A stretch of DNA of 36,583 nt from a virus: IMG/VR virus record IMGVR_UViG_3300032770_000064, positions 1 through 36,583 of that record; one strand, 5' to 3'. Positions 1-5,673 of this stretch are shown here, in pieces. Position 1 is the first letter of the stretch, and every line of letters starts with the position of its first letter. A program made the position numbers and the translations under genes. Under the pieces are notes generated by a model, which saw only the letters and a list, made by a program, of their open reading frames with translations, had not been told where the DNA came from and searched no databases.

Positions 1-54
1 CCTGGGTTCCCAGCGGGAGGGAATTACAAACCATCCGGCGCAGCGTCGGCGCAT
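1..54 (-). CDS. possible start of the next late gene (partial, runs off left edge)
   Basis: An ATG at 54 on the minus strand opens a frame that stays open for 18 codons to the window edge. It lies just after the stop of the HTH gene at 73 and in the same frame. There is no convincing ribosome binding site; AAGG directly abuts the ATG. In terminase-first late operons the large terminase subunit commonly follows the small one, so this could be its beginning, but 18 residues are too few to recognise anything. Confidence 0.25.
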   Translation of the reverse strand, partial: MRRRCAGWFVIPSRWEPR

Positions 55-72
55 CCTTATTATAGTGTGCTC

Positions 73-576
73 TCATTCGCTCGATCCTTCCATAGTCTGA
101 GGATAGTCTGGAGATAGTTGCCGGGGTAGCTCGCCGCGATCTCGCCGCTCACGCAGCATCTCTGCTACATCTAGTAGTGCGGTTACATGTATAGATGTAG
201 GCTGCCCGCGTATCAACCTAGACTTATCCATGAGGATGGCACTGCCAGTAACTAACTGTAGATAGCTGGCATTTGCTAGCTTGTCAGGCGTAATTGATGC
301 AAGAGACTGCTCCCTGATAGCATCAATGATATCCGCTTCATTGGCCTGGAATGAGCGCAGCTCTTCAAGTGAACAGTGTCGGGCGTACCGTGCCAACACA
401 TCACGTACAGTGGATTCATCACAGCCGACTTTGTTAGCGATTGTGGTGTTGCCCATCTGGGGGAATCGGTCGTGTAACAGGCGGATGTGCTCTGCTGCTC
501 CTGTATGCTTGCCGAACGTGCTTTCAGGCATAAATACAGGGGATGCACTTGGATCGGATGTAGCTGCGCCACTCAT
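73..576 (-). CDS. HTH protein resembling phage small terminase subunit
   Basis: A 167-residue protein with a helix-turn-helix at about residues 42-65 (GNTTIANKVGCDESTVRDVL). It is followed by a helical region (NEADIIDAIREQSLASITP, then SRLIRGQPTS) of the kind I associate with phage small terminase subunits or TerS-like DNA-binding proteins. Small terminases bind the packaging site and present DNA to the large subunit. The start at 576 (MSGAA) is preferred over an upstream TTG because the HTH fold begins after it and the upstream residues look non-coding. No Shine-Dalgarno sequence precedes 576. A TATTCT hexamer at 584-589 sits 7 bases before the ATG, so the message may be leaderless. The gene reads off the left edge, opposite to the neighbouring small genes, as expected for the head of a late operon. 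It could instead be a transcriptional regulator. Confidence 0.55.
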   Translation of the reverse strand: MSGAATSDPSASPVFMPESTFGKHTGAAEHIRLLHDRFPQMGNTTIANKVGCDESTVRDVLARYARHCSLEELRSFQANEADIIDAIREQSLASITPDKLANASYLQLVTGSAILMDKSRLIRGQPTSIHVTALLDVAEMLRERRDRGELPRQLSPDYPQTMEGSSE

Positions 577-583
577 CGCGCAG

Positions 584-613
584 AGAATAGCACACCAAGT
601 CAAGCACACGCAA
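584..613 (-). promoter_or_regulatory. weak candidate promoter for the leftward HTH/TerS-like gene
   Basis: On the minus strand TTGCGT (608-613), an 18-base spacer and TATTCT (584-589) lie just before the ATG at 576. The -35 box is poor. Transcription from here would start at or within a base or two of the ATG. Confidence 0.3.
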
Positions 614-717
614 TGGGGAGTAATGTAAGTAGGGTTACTAAGGTAATGCAGGGTAATCACCCTCCACTTTGGTGACAATTACGCGGATTTCCTGCATAGT
701 GTTGATAATAGGGCGAA

Positions 718-723
718 TATAGT
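718..723 (+). promoter_or_regulatory. -10-like hexamer ahead of the rightward small-gene operon
   Basis: TATAGT lies 8 bases before the ATG at 732 and is identical to the -10 box of the much better promoter at 3786-3814. No clear -35 box lies 16-18 bases upstream. The interval 577-731 is the divergent intergenic region between the leftward HTH gene and the rightward operon, and I see no other feature in it. Confidence 0.3.
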
Positions 724-731
724 TTCAGATT

Positions 732-881
732 ATGATTGTATTCATTCCTCATCATCATCATAATAAGTGGCATGAGAAACGCACGCACGCACTAAAGAAT
801 TACAGAGTCAATGTATCACTCGGCCCGGTAGGTGATGTGCTCATCCGAGACTTCGTGACTGGAAAGAGCGCAATATTATGA
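732..881 (+). CDS. hypothetical 49-aa protein
   Basis: A short frame from ATG 732 to TGA 879-881, with a run of four histidines at residues 7-10 and a basic centre. From residue 23 on (KNYRVNVSLGP) it resembles the start of the 63-aa protein at 1155 (SKYRVNVIRNS), so the two may be paralogues. It ends in an ATGA overlap with the next gene, which supports translation. There is no obvious ribosome binding site, but a TATAGT hexamer 8 bases upstream would permit a leaderless message. Function unknown. Confidence 0.45.
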   Translation: MIVFIPHHHHNKWHEKRTHALKNYRVNVSLGPVGDVLIRDFVTGKSAIL

Positions 882-1000
882 ACCACCAATGCAAACGTTG
901 CGGGCATAAGTGGACTAACAGGGATAAGCAGAACCCTAAGGTGCCACTGTCATGCCCCAAATGCAAGTCTTACCAGTGGCAGACGGAGGCATCGAAGTGA
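878..1000 (+). CDS. 40-aa zinc-ribbon protein
   Basis: The frame encodes a compact zinc ribbon: C5-x2-C8, then C26-x2-C29 (QCKRCGHKW and SCPKCKSYQW). This CxxCGHxW ... CPxCxS-W type is frequent as a stand-alone phage microprotein. It starts inside the stop of the previous gene (ATGA) and its own stop overlaps the GTG of the next, so the three frames form a translationally coupled chain. A weak GGAAAG precedes the start. Its role is unknown; nucleic-acid or protein binding is a family-level expectation only. Confidence 0.7.
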   Translation: MNHQCKRCGHKWTNRDKQNPKVPLSCPKCKSYQWQTEASK

Positions 1001-1116
1001 TCCACATTAAATCAGCCCTATGTCTAACCTGTGGTATAGTGGCATTGATCCTGGTTATGTCACTGTATCAAGTTGTTAATGGAGCTATACAGCAGATTAT
1101 GGGTGTGGCTCACTAG
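997..1116 (+). CDS. 39-aa single-helix membrane peptide
   Basis: A GTG start at 997 overlaps the preceding stop (GTGA) and has GGAGG seven bases upstream, a strong ribosome binding site that decides the start. Residues 7-28 form one hydrophobic helix (ALCLTCGIVALILVMSLYQV). The peptide resembles other one-pass phage microproteins, some of which alter host membrane processes, but nothing here shows a specific function. Confidence 0.6.
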   Translation: MIHIKSALCLTCGIVALILVMSLYQVVNGAIQQIMGVAH

Positions 1117-1132
1117 TCGCCCGCTAGGGCAT

Positions 1133-1148
1133 TAACCCGCCAGTGGAG
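1133..1148 (+). repeat. 16-bp direct repeat, copy 1, carrying a Shine-Dalgarno sequence
   Basis: TAACCCGCCAGTGGAG occurs here and again at 1344-1359. In this copy the GTGGAGG is the ribosome binding site of the gene starting at 1155. Confidence 0.8.
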
Positions 1149-1154
1149 GCACGT

Positions 1155-1346
1155 ATGGCAAGCACAAACAGCAAGTATCGGGTGAATGTAATCCGTAACA
1201 GTGACCCTGCATATCACCCATACACGGTGGTGGTGACAGGCCCAAAGGATGCTCTGGTCGATTACTCAGGCCGTGACCTGCCAACGCTATTGCGCCGTTC
1301 CGCGAATTGGATTGCAGTCAACGAAAAAGGCACTTGGAACCAATAA
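1155..1346 (+). CDS. hypothetical 63-aa protein
   Basis: The start at ATG 1155 is chosen because GGAGG lies seven bases upstream, rather than the GTG at 1143, which is part of the ribosome binding site. The product is a small mixed alpha/beta protein (SKYRVNVIRNS, then HPYTVVVTGPKDALVDYSG). Its opening resembles part of the 49-aa protein at 732. No known domain recognised. It belongs to the rightward run of small accessory genes. Confidence 0.6.
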   Translation: MASTNSKYRVNVIRNSDPAYHPYTVVVTGPKDALVDYSGRDLPTLLRRSANWIAVNEKGTWNQ

Positions 1347-1359
1347 CCCGCCAGTGGAG
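1344..1359 (+). repeat. 16-bp direct repeat, copy 2
   Basis: Exact second copy of the segment at 1133-1148. It begins at the stop codon of the 63-aa gene and lies 22 bases before the ATG at 1381. It looks like a duplicated intergenic cassette left by gene insertion or duplication. Confidence 0.8.
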
Positions 1360-1380
1360 ACTGGCACCTGTGAGGATGAG

Positions 1381-1692
1381 ATGAGCAAGTTAAAGTACAT
1401 TCTGCACACGCATCGCGGATACTTCGCATTGGCCGCTGACGGCGGCATACTGTACGACTCTGACCGCAACTACTACAGCGACGGCATCGGCTGGAAGATT
1501 CTAGGCATTGCCACTCGCCACAATTCCAGCTACATCATTCCACTTGAAGAGGCAGCTAATGGCGCGAACATCGGGCAGGGCTGGATACATGATCTTGACC
1601 ACGGCACACATCGGATGTGGGGTTCGCCAAGCTATCGCAGAGCAGTGAAGGTTGTTATCGCGTCGCCTGACTACCGGATACCTGAGGCATAG
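1381..1692 (+). CDS. hypothetical 103-aa protein
   Basis: The start MSKLK at 1381 is preceded by GTGAGGATGAG. The product is rich in aromatic residues (LHTHRGYFALAADGGILYDS; SDGIGWKILGIATRHNSSY) and has no recognisable catalytic motif, membrane segment or zinc site. It looks like a small globular protein of unknown function. It lies in the same rightward accessory operon as its neighbours, 34 bases after the previous stop. Confidence 0.6.
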   Translation: MSKLKYILHTHRGYFALAADGGILYDSDRNYYSDGIGWKILGIATRHNSSYIIPLEEAANGANIGQGWIHDLDHGTHRMWGSPSYRRAVKVVIASPDYRIPEA

Positions 1693-1700
1693 ACGCGCAG

Positions 1701-1719
1701 GGGCGGCGCGTATCCGCCC
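1701..1719 (+). other. small GC-rich hairpin between genes
   Basis: GGGCGG (1701-1706) pairs with CCGCCC (1714-1719) around a 7-base loop, just after the previous stop and before the ribosome binding site of the 1744 gene. There is no T-run, so it is more likely an RNA-processing or stability element than a terminator. Confidence 0.4.
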
Positions 1720-1743
1720 TGTACCGCTGGGGAGGCGGGAGAT

Positions 1744-2157
1744 ATGGACTTTGGATTCACGAACGACCGCGCCGACTTAGAGCGCGTGATTCAATTCCGC
1801 GATGCCGCCGTTGCTGACGGATGGGTTATGACTCCGACATACGATTTCGAGTCAGTTGACCGTGCCTCGCATTTGCACAAAGACGGGTTTGTTATCTCCA
1901 TCCTTTCACGCGATAACTCCGAAGCGGAGCGCAATTACAAGTACGAAGCGCAAGTGTCCATTTGGGGGCCGGATGGGATGGCGATCAAACCGCCGCAGAC
2001 TTACGATTGGCCGACCATTCAAGCGGGGTTGCGAACCTGCAACAAATGCGGAGCGACTGACGTTAACACGGAGCGTTACTCTTTCGCTGGTCGCTGCTGC
2101 GCGGCTTGCCTGCCGGAAATGAGACGCCAACACGAACGCCCAGGATGGACTAGTTAA
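1744..2157 (+). CDS. hypothetical 137-aa protein with C-terminal zinc ribbon
   Basis: ATG 1744 follows the strong ribosome binding site GGGGAGGCGGGAG. The N-terminal ~90 residues look like an alpha/beta domain (LERVIQFRDAAVADGW; GFVISILSRDN; YEAQVSIWGPDG). The C-terminal part has paired cysteines (TCNKCGATDV, then RCCAACLPEM), consistent with a treble-clef or zinc-ribbon fold. I do not recognise the family. Context is the rightward accessory operon. Confidence 0.65.
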   Translation: MDFGFTNDRADLERVIQFRDAAVADGWVMTPTYDFESVDRASHLHKDGFVISILSRDNSEAERNYKYEAQVSIWGPDGMAIKPPQTYDWPTIQAGLRTCNKCGATDVNTERYSFAGRCCAACLPEMRRQHERPGWTS

Positions 2158-2179
2158 GATGTGAGCCTCTATCCCGCAC

Positions 2180-2205
2180 CCCTCAGCCCCGCAAGCGGCT
2201 GGGGG
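2180..2205 (+). other. hairpin just upstream of a ribosome binding site
   Basis: A 9-bp stem (2180-2188 with 2197-2205, one T-G wobble, 8-base loop) ends a few bases before the GGGAGG that serves the ATG at 2222. It could modulate initiation of that gene or protect the message. The interval 2158-2221 holds nothing else that I can support. Confidence 0.45.
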
Positions 2206-2221
2206 ATGGGAGGTAGTGACC

Positions 2222-2392
2222 ATGAGCATCAGCATTGGCAGCACATACCGCGTCGAATCACAGCGGGCAGTGGTGGATCGGGCGGTGAGGCGCACGCTGC
2301 AACTCGGGGTACGTGTGGCCGGGATCGTAGCCGCTGCGTTCGCGTGGGAGATTTTGACGCTGGAGGCCGTTCTGAGGCTCGCTAGGCGATGA
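2222..2392 (+). CDS. 56-aa small protein with a hydrophobic helix
   Basis: ATG 2222 has GGGAGG eight bases upstream. The product is basic in its first half (RVESQRAVVDRAVRRT) and has a hydrophobic stretch at about residues 29-45 (GVRVAGIVAAAFAWEIL) that may be a membrane helix. The stop overlaps the ATG of the following frame (ATGA), so the two small genes are coupled. Function unknown. Confidence 0.5.
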   Translation: MSISIGSTYRVESQRAVVDRAVRRTLQLGVRVAGIVAAAFAWEILTLEAVLRLARR

Positions 2393-2547
2393 GGAGGCCA
2401 GATGGGTGCCCCAGCCCCGAACCGCGCTGTAATCGAATCCTGGACGCCGCAATCGGCATTCTGTGGGCTGTCGCTATTGCCGGTTACGCCTGGGCGTTCG
2501 GCTGGGGCCTGTGGCTATGGTTGGATAGTTGGAGGAGGGGATGCTGA
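2389..2547 (+). CDS. 52-aa single-pass membrane peptide
   Basis: The start overlaps the previous stop. After a polar N-terminus rich in Pro and Cys, residues 17-45 form a long hydrophobic, tryptophan-rich helix (LDAAIGILWAVAIAGYAWAF and beyond). The C-terminal tail is basic. An alternative start at 2401 in another frame gives a low-complexity product without a helix and is rejected. No function is assigned; it is one of four membrane microproteins in the plus-strand operons. Confidence 0.5.
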   Translation: MRRPDGCPSPEPRCNRILDAAIGILWAVAIAGYAWAFGWGLWLWLDSWRRGC

Positions 2548-2732
2548 AGCCGAAACTGCGTTGGCTTAGAGGATGGCCGCAACTGACCTGTCCTGAGTGT
2601 GGCAAATGGATGGGTTGGCTGGGTGGGTGCTACTGGATATGTGGCAAGGATGCAGGGAAACACGGCATCTTCGCAGGAGTTTGGGGAGTAATCGGAGGGC
2701 CTTGGAGATGCCGATGGAGGCAACAAGGATGA
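2541..2732 (+). CDS. 63-aa zinc-ribbon-like protein
   Basis: The start at ATG 2541 (MLKPK) follows GGAGGAGGGG and overlaps the end of the preceding membrane peptide gene. Residues 17-36 (TCPECGKWM, then CYWICGK) give four cysteines in C-x2-C and C-x3-C pairs, a likely zinc site. The rest is rich in Gly and Trp. Family not recognised. Confidence 0.55.
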   Translation: MLKPKLRWLRGWPQLTCPECGKWMGWLGGCYWICGKDAGKHGIFAGVWGVIGGPWRCRWRQQG

Positions 2733-2759
2733 TCCTGCTGAGGTCGTTTAGAGGGGATA

Positions 2760-2936
2760 ATGAACAAAGTGGAGGAAGTGGAAGAGGTCAATGAGACTCT
2801 GTATGAGATGGTAAACCGAGTAGCACTTGAGGTACAGAACGAATCCCCTAACTGTGCCTGTGCGAAAGGACAGAGATGTGAAGTTCATCGGTCGAGGGAG
2901 GATTACAGACCTGAAGAGGGAGGGAACACGCTATGA
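2760..2936 (+). CDS. hypothetical 58-aa protein
   Basis: ATG 2760 follows AGAGGGGATA. The N-terminal half is an acidic helix (NKVEEVEEVNETLYEMVNR); the C-terminal half has a cysteine/histidine group (NCACAKGQRCEVH) that could bind a metal. The stop overlaps the next start (ATGA, 2933-2936). It is too small to place in a family. Confidence 0.55.
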   Translation: MNKVEEVEEVNETLYEMVNRVALEVQNESPNCACAKGQRCEVHRSREDYRPEEGGNTL

Positions 2937-3172
2937 CAAAAACAAACTATGTGTACCTAGGTGAAATGCGCCTAATGGATTACCCACTCGTAATCATATC
3001 TGAGTCGCGTGAGACAGTAGAGCAAAAGTTGGTGAAGGAGTGGGCAAATCATGCCAAACAAAATGGCTCAGATGCCCCGTTCACTCCTGAAACCGTAACC
3101 TTTAACAAACTGGAGGACTGGCTTGAAGTCAGCATCCGCCAGATTGAGATGGACCAGGTGGAGTGGCCATGA
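2933..3172 (+). CDS. hypothetical 79-aa protein
   Basis: ATG 2933 overlaps the previous stop and is preceded by GAGGGAGGG. The protein appears globular, with a beta-rich start (NYVYLGEMRLMDYPLVIISE) and a charged helix (SRETVEQKLVKEWANHAKQN). It ends in an ATGA overlap with the methyltransferase gene and is therefore co-translated with it. Function unknown. Confidence 0.65.
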   Translation: MTKTNYVYLGEMRLMDYPLVIISESRETVEQKLVKEWANHAKQNGSDAPFTPETVTFNKLEDWLEVSIRQIEMDQVEWP

Positions 3173-3729
3173 GGGTACTTGTAGCCTGTGAGTTCAGCGG
3201 TATTGTACGGGAGGCATTCAGAACCAGAGGGCATGATGCTTGGTCGTGTGACCTGCTGCCGAGCGAATGCCCATCCCGGTTCCACATCCAAGCCGACCAC
3301 GATTTAGACCTGCTGGATATTGTCGAAGATGGCTGGGACATGATGCTCGCATTCCCGCCATGCACTCACTTGGCAGTCAGTGGTGCGCGGTGGTTTGCCG
3401 ATAAGCAGAATGAACAGGAAGCCGCTCTCAGATTCGTCAGGGCACTACTGTATGCCCCGGTGAAGCGGGTTGCTCTAGAAAATCCCATTGGGGTAATCAG
3501 CACCAAGATACGAAAGCCAGACCAGATCATTCAGCCTTGGATGTTCGGACATGGTGAAGTGAAAGCAACGTGTCTGTGGCTCAGGGGACTGCCGCTGCTA
3601 AGGCCCACGAATGTTGTGGAGGGACGCAAGCCGCGAGTGCATCACGAGTCACCCGGCCCGGGCAGGTGGAAGAATCGAAGCAGGACATTGCCAGGTATCG
3701 CGGCAGCTATGGCAGAGCAGTGGGGGTGA
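3169..3729 (+). CDS. DNA cytosine-C5 methyltransferase-like protein
   Basis: A 186-residue protein of a family common in phages and related to DNA (cytosine-5) methyltransferases. The N-terminus has a nucleotide-fold start (RVLVACEFSGIVREAF). Residues 62-65 are FPPC, in the position of catalytic motif IV with C65 as the nucleophile, followed by THLAVSGARWF. Residues 104-106 are ENP, equivalent to motif VI ENV. The conserved block STKIRKPDQIIQPWMFGHGE follows. It is much shorter than classical enzymes and lacks a large target-recognition domain, so activity on DNA is inferred. The start at ATG 3169 overlaps the previous stop. It may modify phage DNA against restriction. Confidence 0.75.
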   Translation: MRVLVACEFSGIVREAFRTRGHDAWSCDLLPSECPSRFHIQADHDLDLLDIVEDGWDMMLAFPPCTHLAVSGARWFADKQNEQEAALRFVRALLYAPVKRVALENPIGVISTKIRKPDQIIQPWMFGHGEVKATCLWLRGLPLLRPTNVVEGRKPRVHHESPGPGRWKNRSRTLPGIAAAMAEQWG

Positions 3730-3785
3730 GCTGAAGTTCACACGTCAAGGGAGGATTGGAACCCTGAAGAGGGGGGAAATTCCTA

Positions 3786-3814
3786 TTGACATAGGCACAA
3801 GGCATCTGTATAGT
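3786..3814 (+). promoter_or_regulatory. strong sigma70-type promoter
   Basis: TTGACA (3786-3791), a 17-base spacer and TATAGT (3809-3814) form a near-consensus housekeeping promoter, with an expected start near 3821. A short near-palindrome, GCCCTATAGGGG (3827-3838), lies just downstream and could be an operator. The interval 3730-3785 holds no gene that I can support. Confidence 0.8.
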
Positions 3815-3853
3815 GACCTGTGTTAGCCCTATAGGGGCAGAAAGGAACACAAT

Positions 3854-4171
3854 ATGACCGAGAGTGCTGTAACTGAGCGTCAGCGTACCCCGCTTACACC
3901 CGAACAGCTTCAGGCAGGCACCAAGCGCCGGGAGGCCACTCTGCTGCGCAAGTATGGAGCCATTGCTGTGGCTGAGAAGCTCGAAGCTGAAGCCAATGCC
4001 CTAGCACCCGTAACGAAGCAGAGCAAGCGGGTTGATCCTCTGACTGTGTTGGACAAGGCACAGCAGACTGCTCTCAAGGACTACTTCCGCACCACTCAGG
4101 GCTTTGCCCGGCTGTGCCAGGTAGTCAGTGCCAAGAAGTTGCAGGAGATTGCGGAGGAACTGAGCGCCTAA
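3854..4171 (+). CDS. hypothetical 105-aa helical protein
   Basis: ATG 3854 has AAAGGAA upstream and its own strong promoter at 3786-3814. A terminator lies at 4349-4377, so this is a single-gene transcript. The product is highly helical and basic (TKRREATLLRKYGAIAVAEK; ALKDYFRTTQGFARLCQVVS) with no recognisable motif. A strongly and independently expressed small helical protein beside a repeat-rich intergenic region might be a DNA-binding or takeover factor; that is inference only. Confidence 0.7.
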   Translation: MTESAVTERQRTPLTPEQLQAGTKRREATLLRKYGAIAVAEKLEAEANALAPVTKQSKRVDPLTVLDKAQQTALKDYFRTTQGFARLCQVVSAKKLQEIAEELSA

Positions 4172-4348
4172 CCACCGTAGAGTTGCCAGTTCGCTACTGG
4201 CTGATGTGCAGAACAGGAACGGTGTCCTAGTCGATGGTTCCTTCTTAGGGTCATGCCTAAGTGACACGGGATAACTGTACAGAGAATGTAAATATGGTGC
4301 CCGCCAGTAATGGCGATTATTACCGCCCGACCAATTTGGAAAGTGACT

Positions 4349-4377
4349 AGCCCCAGCTCCCCCGGTTGGGGCTTTTC
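4349..4377 (+). terminator. rho-independent terminator of the 105-aa gene
   Basis: AGCCCCA (4349-4355) pairs with TGGGGCT (4367-4373) around an 11-base loop, followed by TTTT. A smaller hairpin, CTTAGG/CCTAAG, lies upstream at 4244-4261. Confidence 0.75.
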
Positions 4378-4439
4378 CACGTTTGCACAACTTTCACACA
4401 GCCCCCGATTTCGACGCCCCCAAAATTTCAGAAACTCTC

Positions 4440-4565
4440 TCACCACTGAATTCCCCCTCCCTATATAGGGGGAAATGGAAATCACTGGTGAGTGGGGTAA
4501 TCTAACTGATGAATATAGTAGTTATGTTCATCACCAGTGATTTTCACCCCCTAAATCACGGGTGA
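4440..4565. repeat. cluster of TCAC-NN-GTGA palindromes (candidate origin or operator)
   Basis: Four 10-bp sites share TCACNNGTGA: TCACCACTGA at 4440 (one mismatch), TCACTGGTGA at 4482, TCACCAGTGA at 4531 and TCACGGGTGA at 4556. The second and third lie in a perfect 13-bp inverted repeat (4479-4491 with 4531-4543), whose arms extend imperfectly into a G-run (4468-4472) and a C-run. A separate 12-bp palindrome, CCCTATATAGGG, lies at 4459-4470. The cluster sits between the ends of two convergent genes and immediately downstream of the replicative-helicase-like gene. No gene is seen in 4172-4583. Confidence 0.7.
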
Positions 4566-4583
4566 ACGAAGGAAAAGCGAAGA

Positions 4584-5441
4584 TTACTGAACGCTTTTGG
4601 AGGGCCGTCCGGCACCCTTACGATCCCCGCCCTCTACCCACTCCTGGTGCTCCAGCATCCCACTATTCTCATTGATAGCGGCAATCATTGAGGATATAGG
4701 TCTGTGGCGACGTAAGGTAAAGTCCAAGCGTACCCTATCCCCCGACAGCTTGCTTACCATAATGTAGCTGTCACCGCTGGCAAAGAGAACTGAGCTACCC
4801 CTTAGCAGGTCTGGGCCATCGGCGGTGAAGCCATTATCATCATGTCTTGGCTTGCTTGTGTGATGACTAATGATTGTGGCCTTGAGCTTAAAGCGGTTGC
4901 GTATCACCGCAAGGTTACGCATCAGAATAGACATATCTTGAGCGTGGTTCTCATTTTGCCTGTGGAACATGCTAAGGGGATCAAGGATGAGAATGTCGGG
5001 AGCTACCTTCTCAATTATGTTCGATAGCACATGCCTATCAGCTTCCTCATTGTCAAGACGGACAAGTGTGTTCATCCCAAATGTAGCAGCCTCTATGTCC
5101 AAGTTTTTGTCTATAAGATCTCTGTGCTTTTCATCTAGGGAATTGAACATAGGCATAAGCCGGTCACGGTCGTCTACCAAACCAAGCTCTTGCTCGACTA
5201 TCAGAACTTTCATGGGGCGCACAACAGGAAAGCGGAAGGATGTTGTACCAGCGTGTTTGGTACATGCACCAAAGATTGGGACTCCGCAGGACATCTGTAG
5301 AGCCATTGTGAGGAGTAGGAAACTCTTATACGATTTAGGTGGGCCACCCACAAACACCAAACCACCGAAGGGGACTAAGCCTGACCCGACAACAAAGCGC
5401 TCGTCGGGCGTGGGCATAGAGCGAAGCTCTTTGAATTTCAT
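4584..5441 (-). CDS. RepA/AAA_25-type hexameric replicative helicase
   Basis: A 285-residue P-loop ATPase of the RecA/DnaB-like RepA (AAA_25) group, which unwinds DNA at origins. Visible motifs: Walker A GGPPKSYKS (32-40); the strand with a catalytic acidic residue, MKVLIVEQEL (77-86); Walker B DILILDPLS (149-157); the sensor strand ATIISHHTSKP (188-198); and an LRGSSVLFASGDS segment (213-225) typical of this group. A frame continues upstream to 5822, but that part is low-quality sequence antisense to the HTH gene. ATG 5441 has AAAGGAT seven bases upstream and directly precedes the conserved fold. The C-terminus is short and basic (GAGRPSKS). The gene is transcribed leftward, against its neighbours, towards the palindrome cluster. 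Confidence 0.85.
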   Translation of the reverse strand: MKFKELRSMPTPDERFVVGSGLVPFGGLVFVGGPPKSYKSFLLLTMALQMSCGVPIFGACTKHAGTTSFRFPVVRPMKVLIVEQELGLVDDRDRLMPMFNSLDEKHRDLIDKNLDIEAATFGMNTLVRLDNEEADRHVLSNIIEKVAPDILILDPLSMFHRQNENHAQDMSILMRNLAVIRNRFKLKATIISHHTSKPRHDDNGFTADGPDLLRGSSVLFASGDSYIMVSKLSGDRVRLDFTLRRHRPISSMIAAINENSGMLEHQEWVEGGDRKGAGRPSKSVQ

Positions 5442-5638
5442 CACGATCCTTTCACCAGAATTGAGGGGAGCCGAGCTGGTGATCCCCGGCCCCCCACAGT
5501 GTGCAACCCGATATGGTGGGAGGTTGCCACACAGTTGTAACATGCCCCAGGGCACCCGGCAAGCCCAAAAAATGCTACGCAACAGGTTGTGGTTACTGCT
5601 GATTACCCGCACAAAATAATGGTTTTTGACGATTCCTC

Positions 5639-5667
5639 TTGACAACGTAGACTCTACATCGTACAGT
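5639..5667 (+). promoter_or_regulatory. consensus promoter with an operator-like palindrome
   Basis: TTGACA (5639-5644), a 17-base spacer and TACAGT (5662-5667). The spacer contains a perfect 11-bp inverted repeat, GTAGACTCTAC (5647-5657), where a bound repressor would block RNA polymerase. The expected transcription start is close to the ATG at 5674, so the message would be leaderless. The divergent interval 5442-5638, upstream of the leftward helicase gene, shows no other feature that I can support. Confidence 0.75.
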
Positions 5668-5673
5668 CCCCTC

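Noticed and set aside
276-572. 98-residue minus-strand frame overlapping the HTH gene
   Set aside because: Different frame of the HTH gene without a ribosome binding site or recognisable motif.
2161-2385. 74-residue plus-strand frame from 2161
   Set aside because: It spans a hairpin and has Gly/Ser/Arg-rich shadow composition; the overlapping frame at 2222 has a proper ribosome binding site and an ATGA coupling.
4969-5619. Long plus-strand open frame opposite the helicase gene
   Set aside because: It is antisense to a gene with clear Walker motifs, has Ser/Arg-rich shadow composition and no ribosome binding site.
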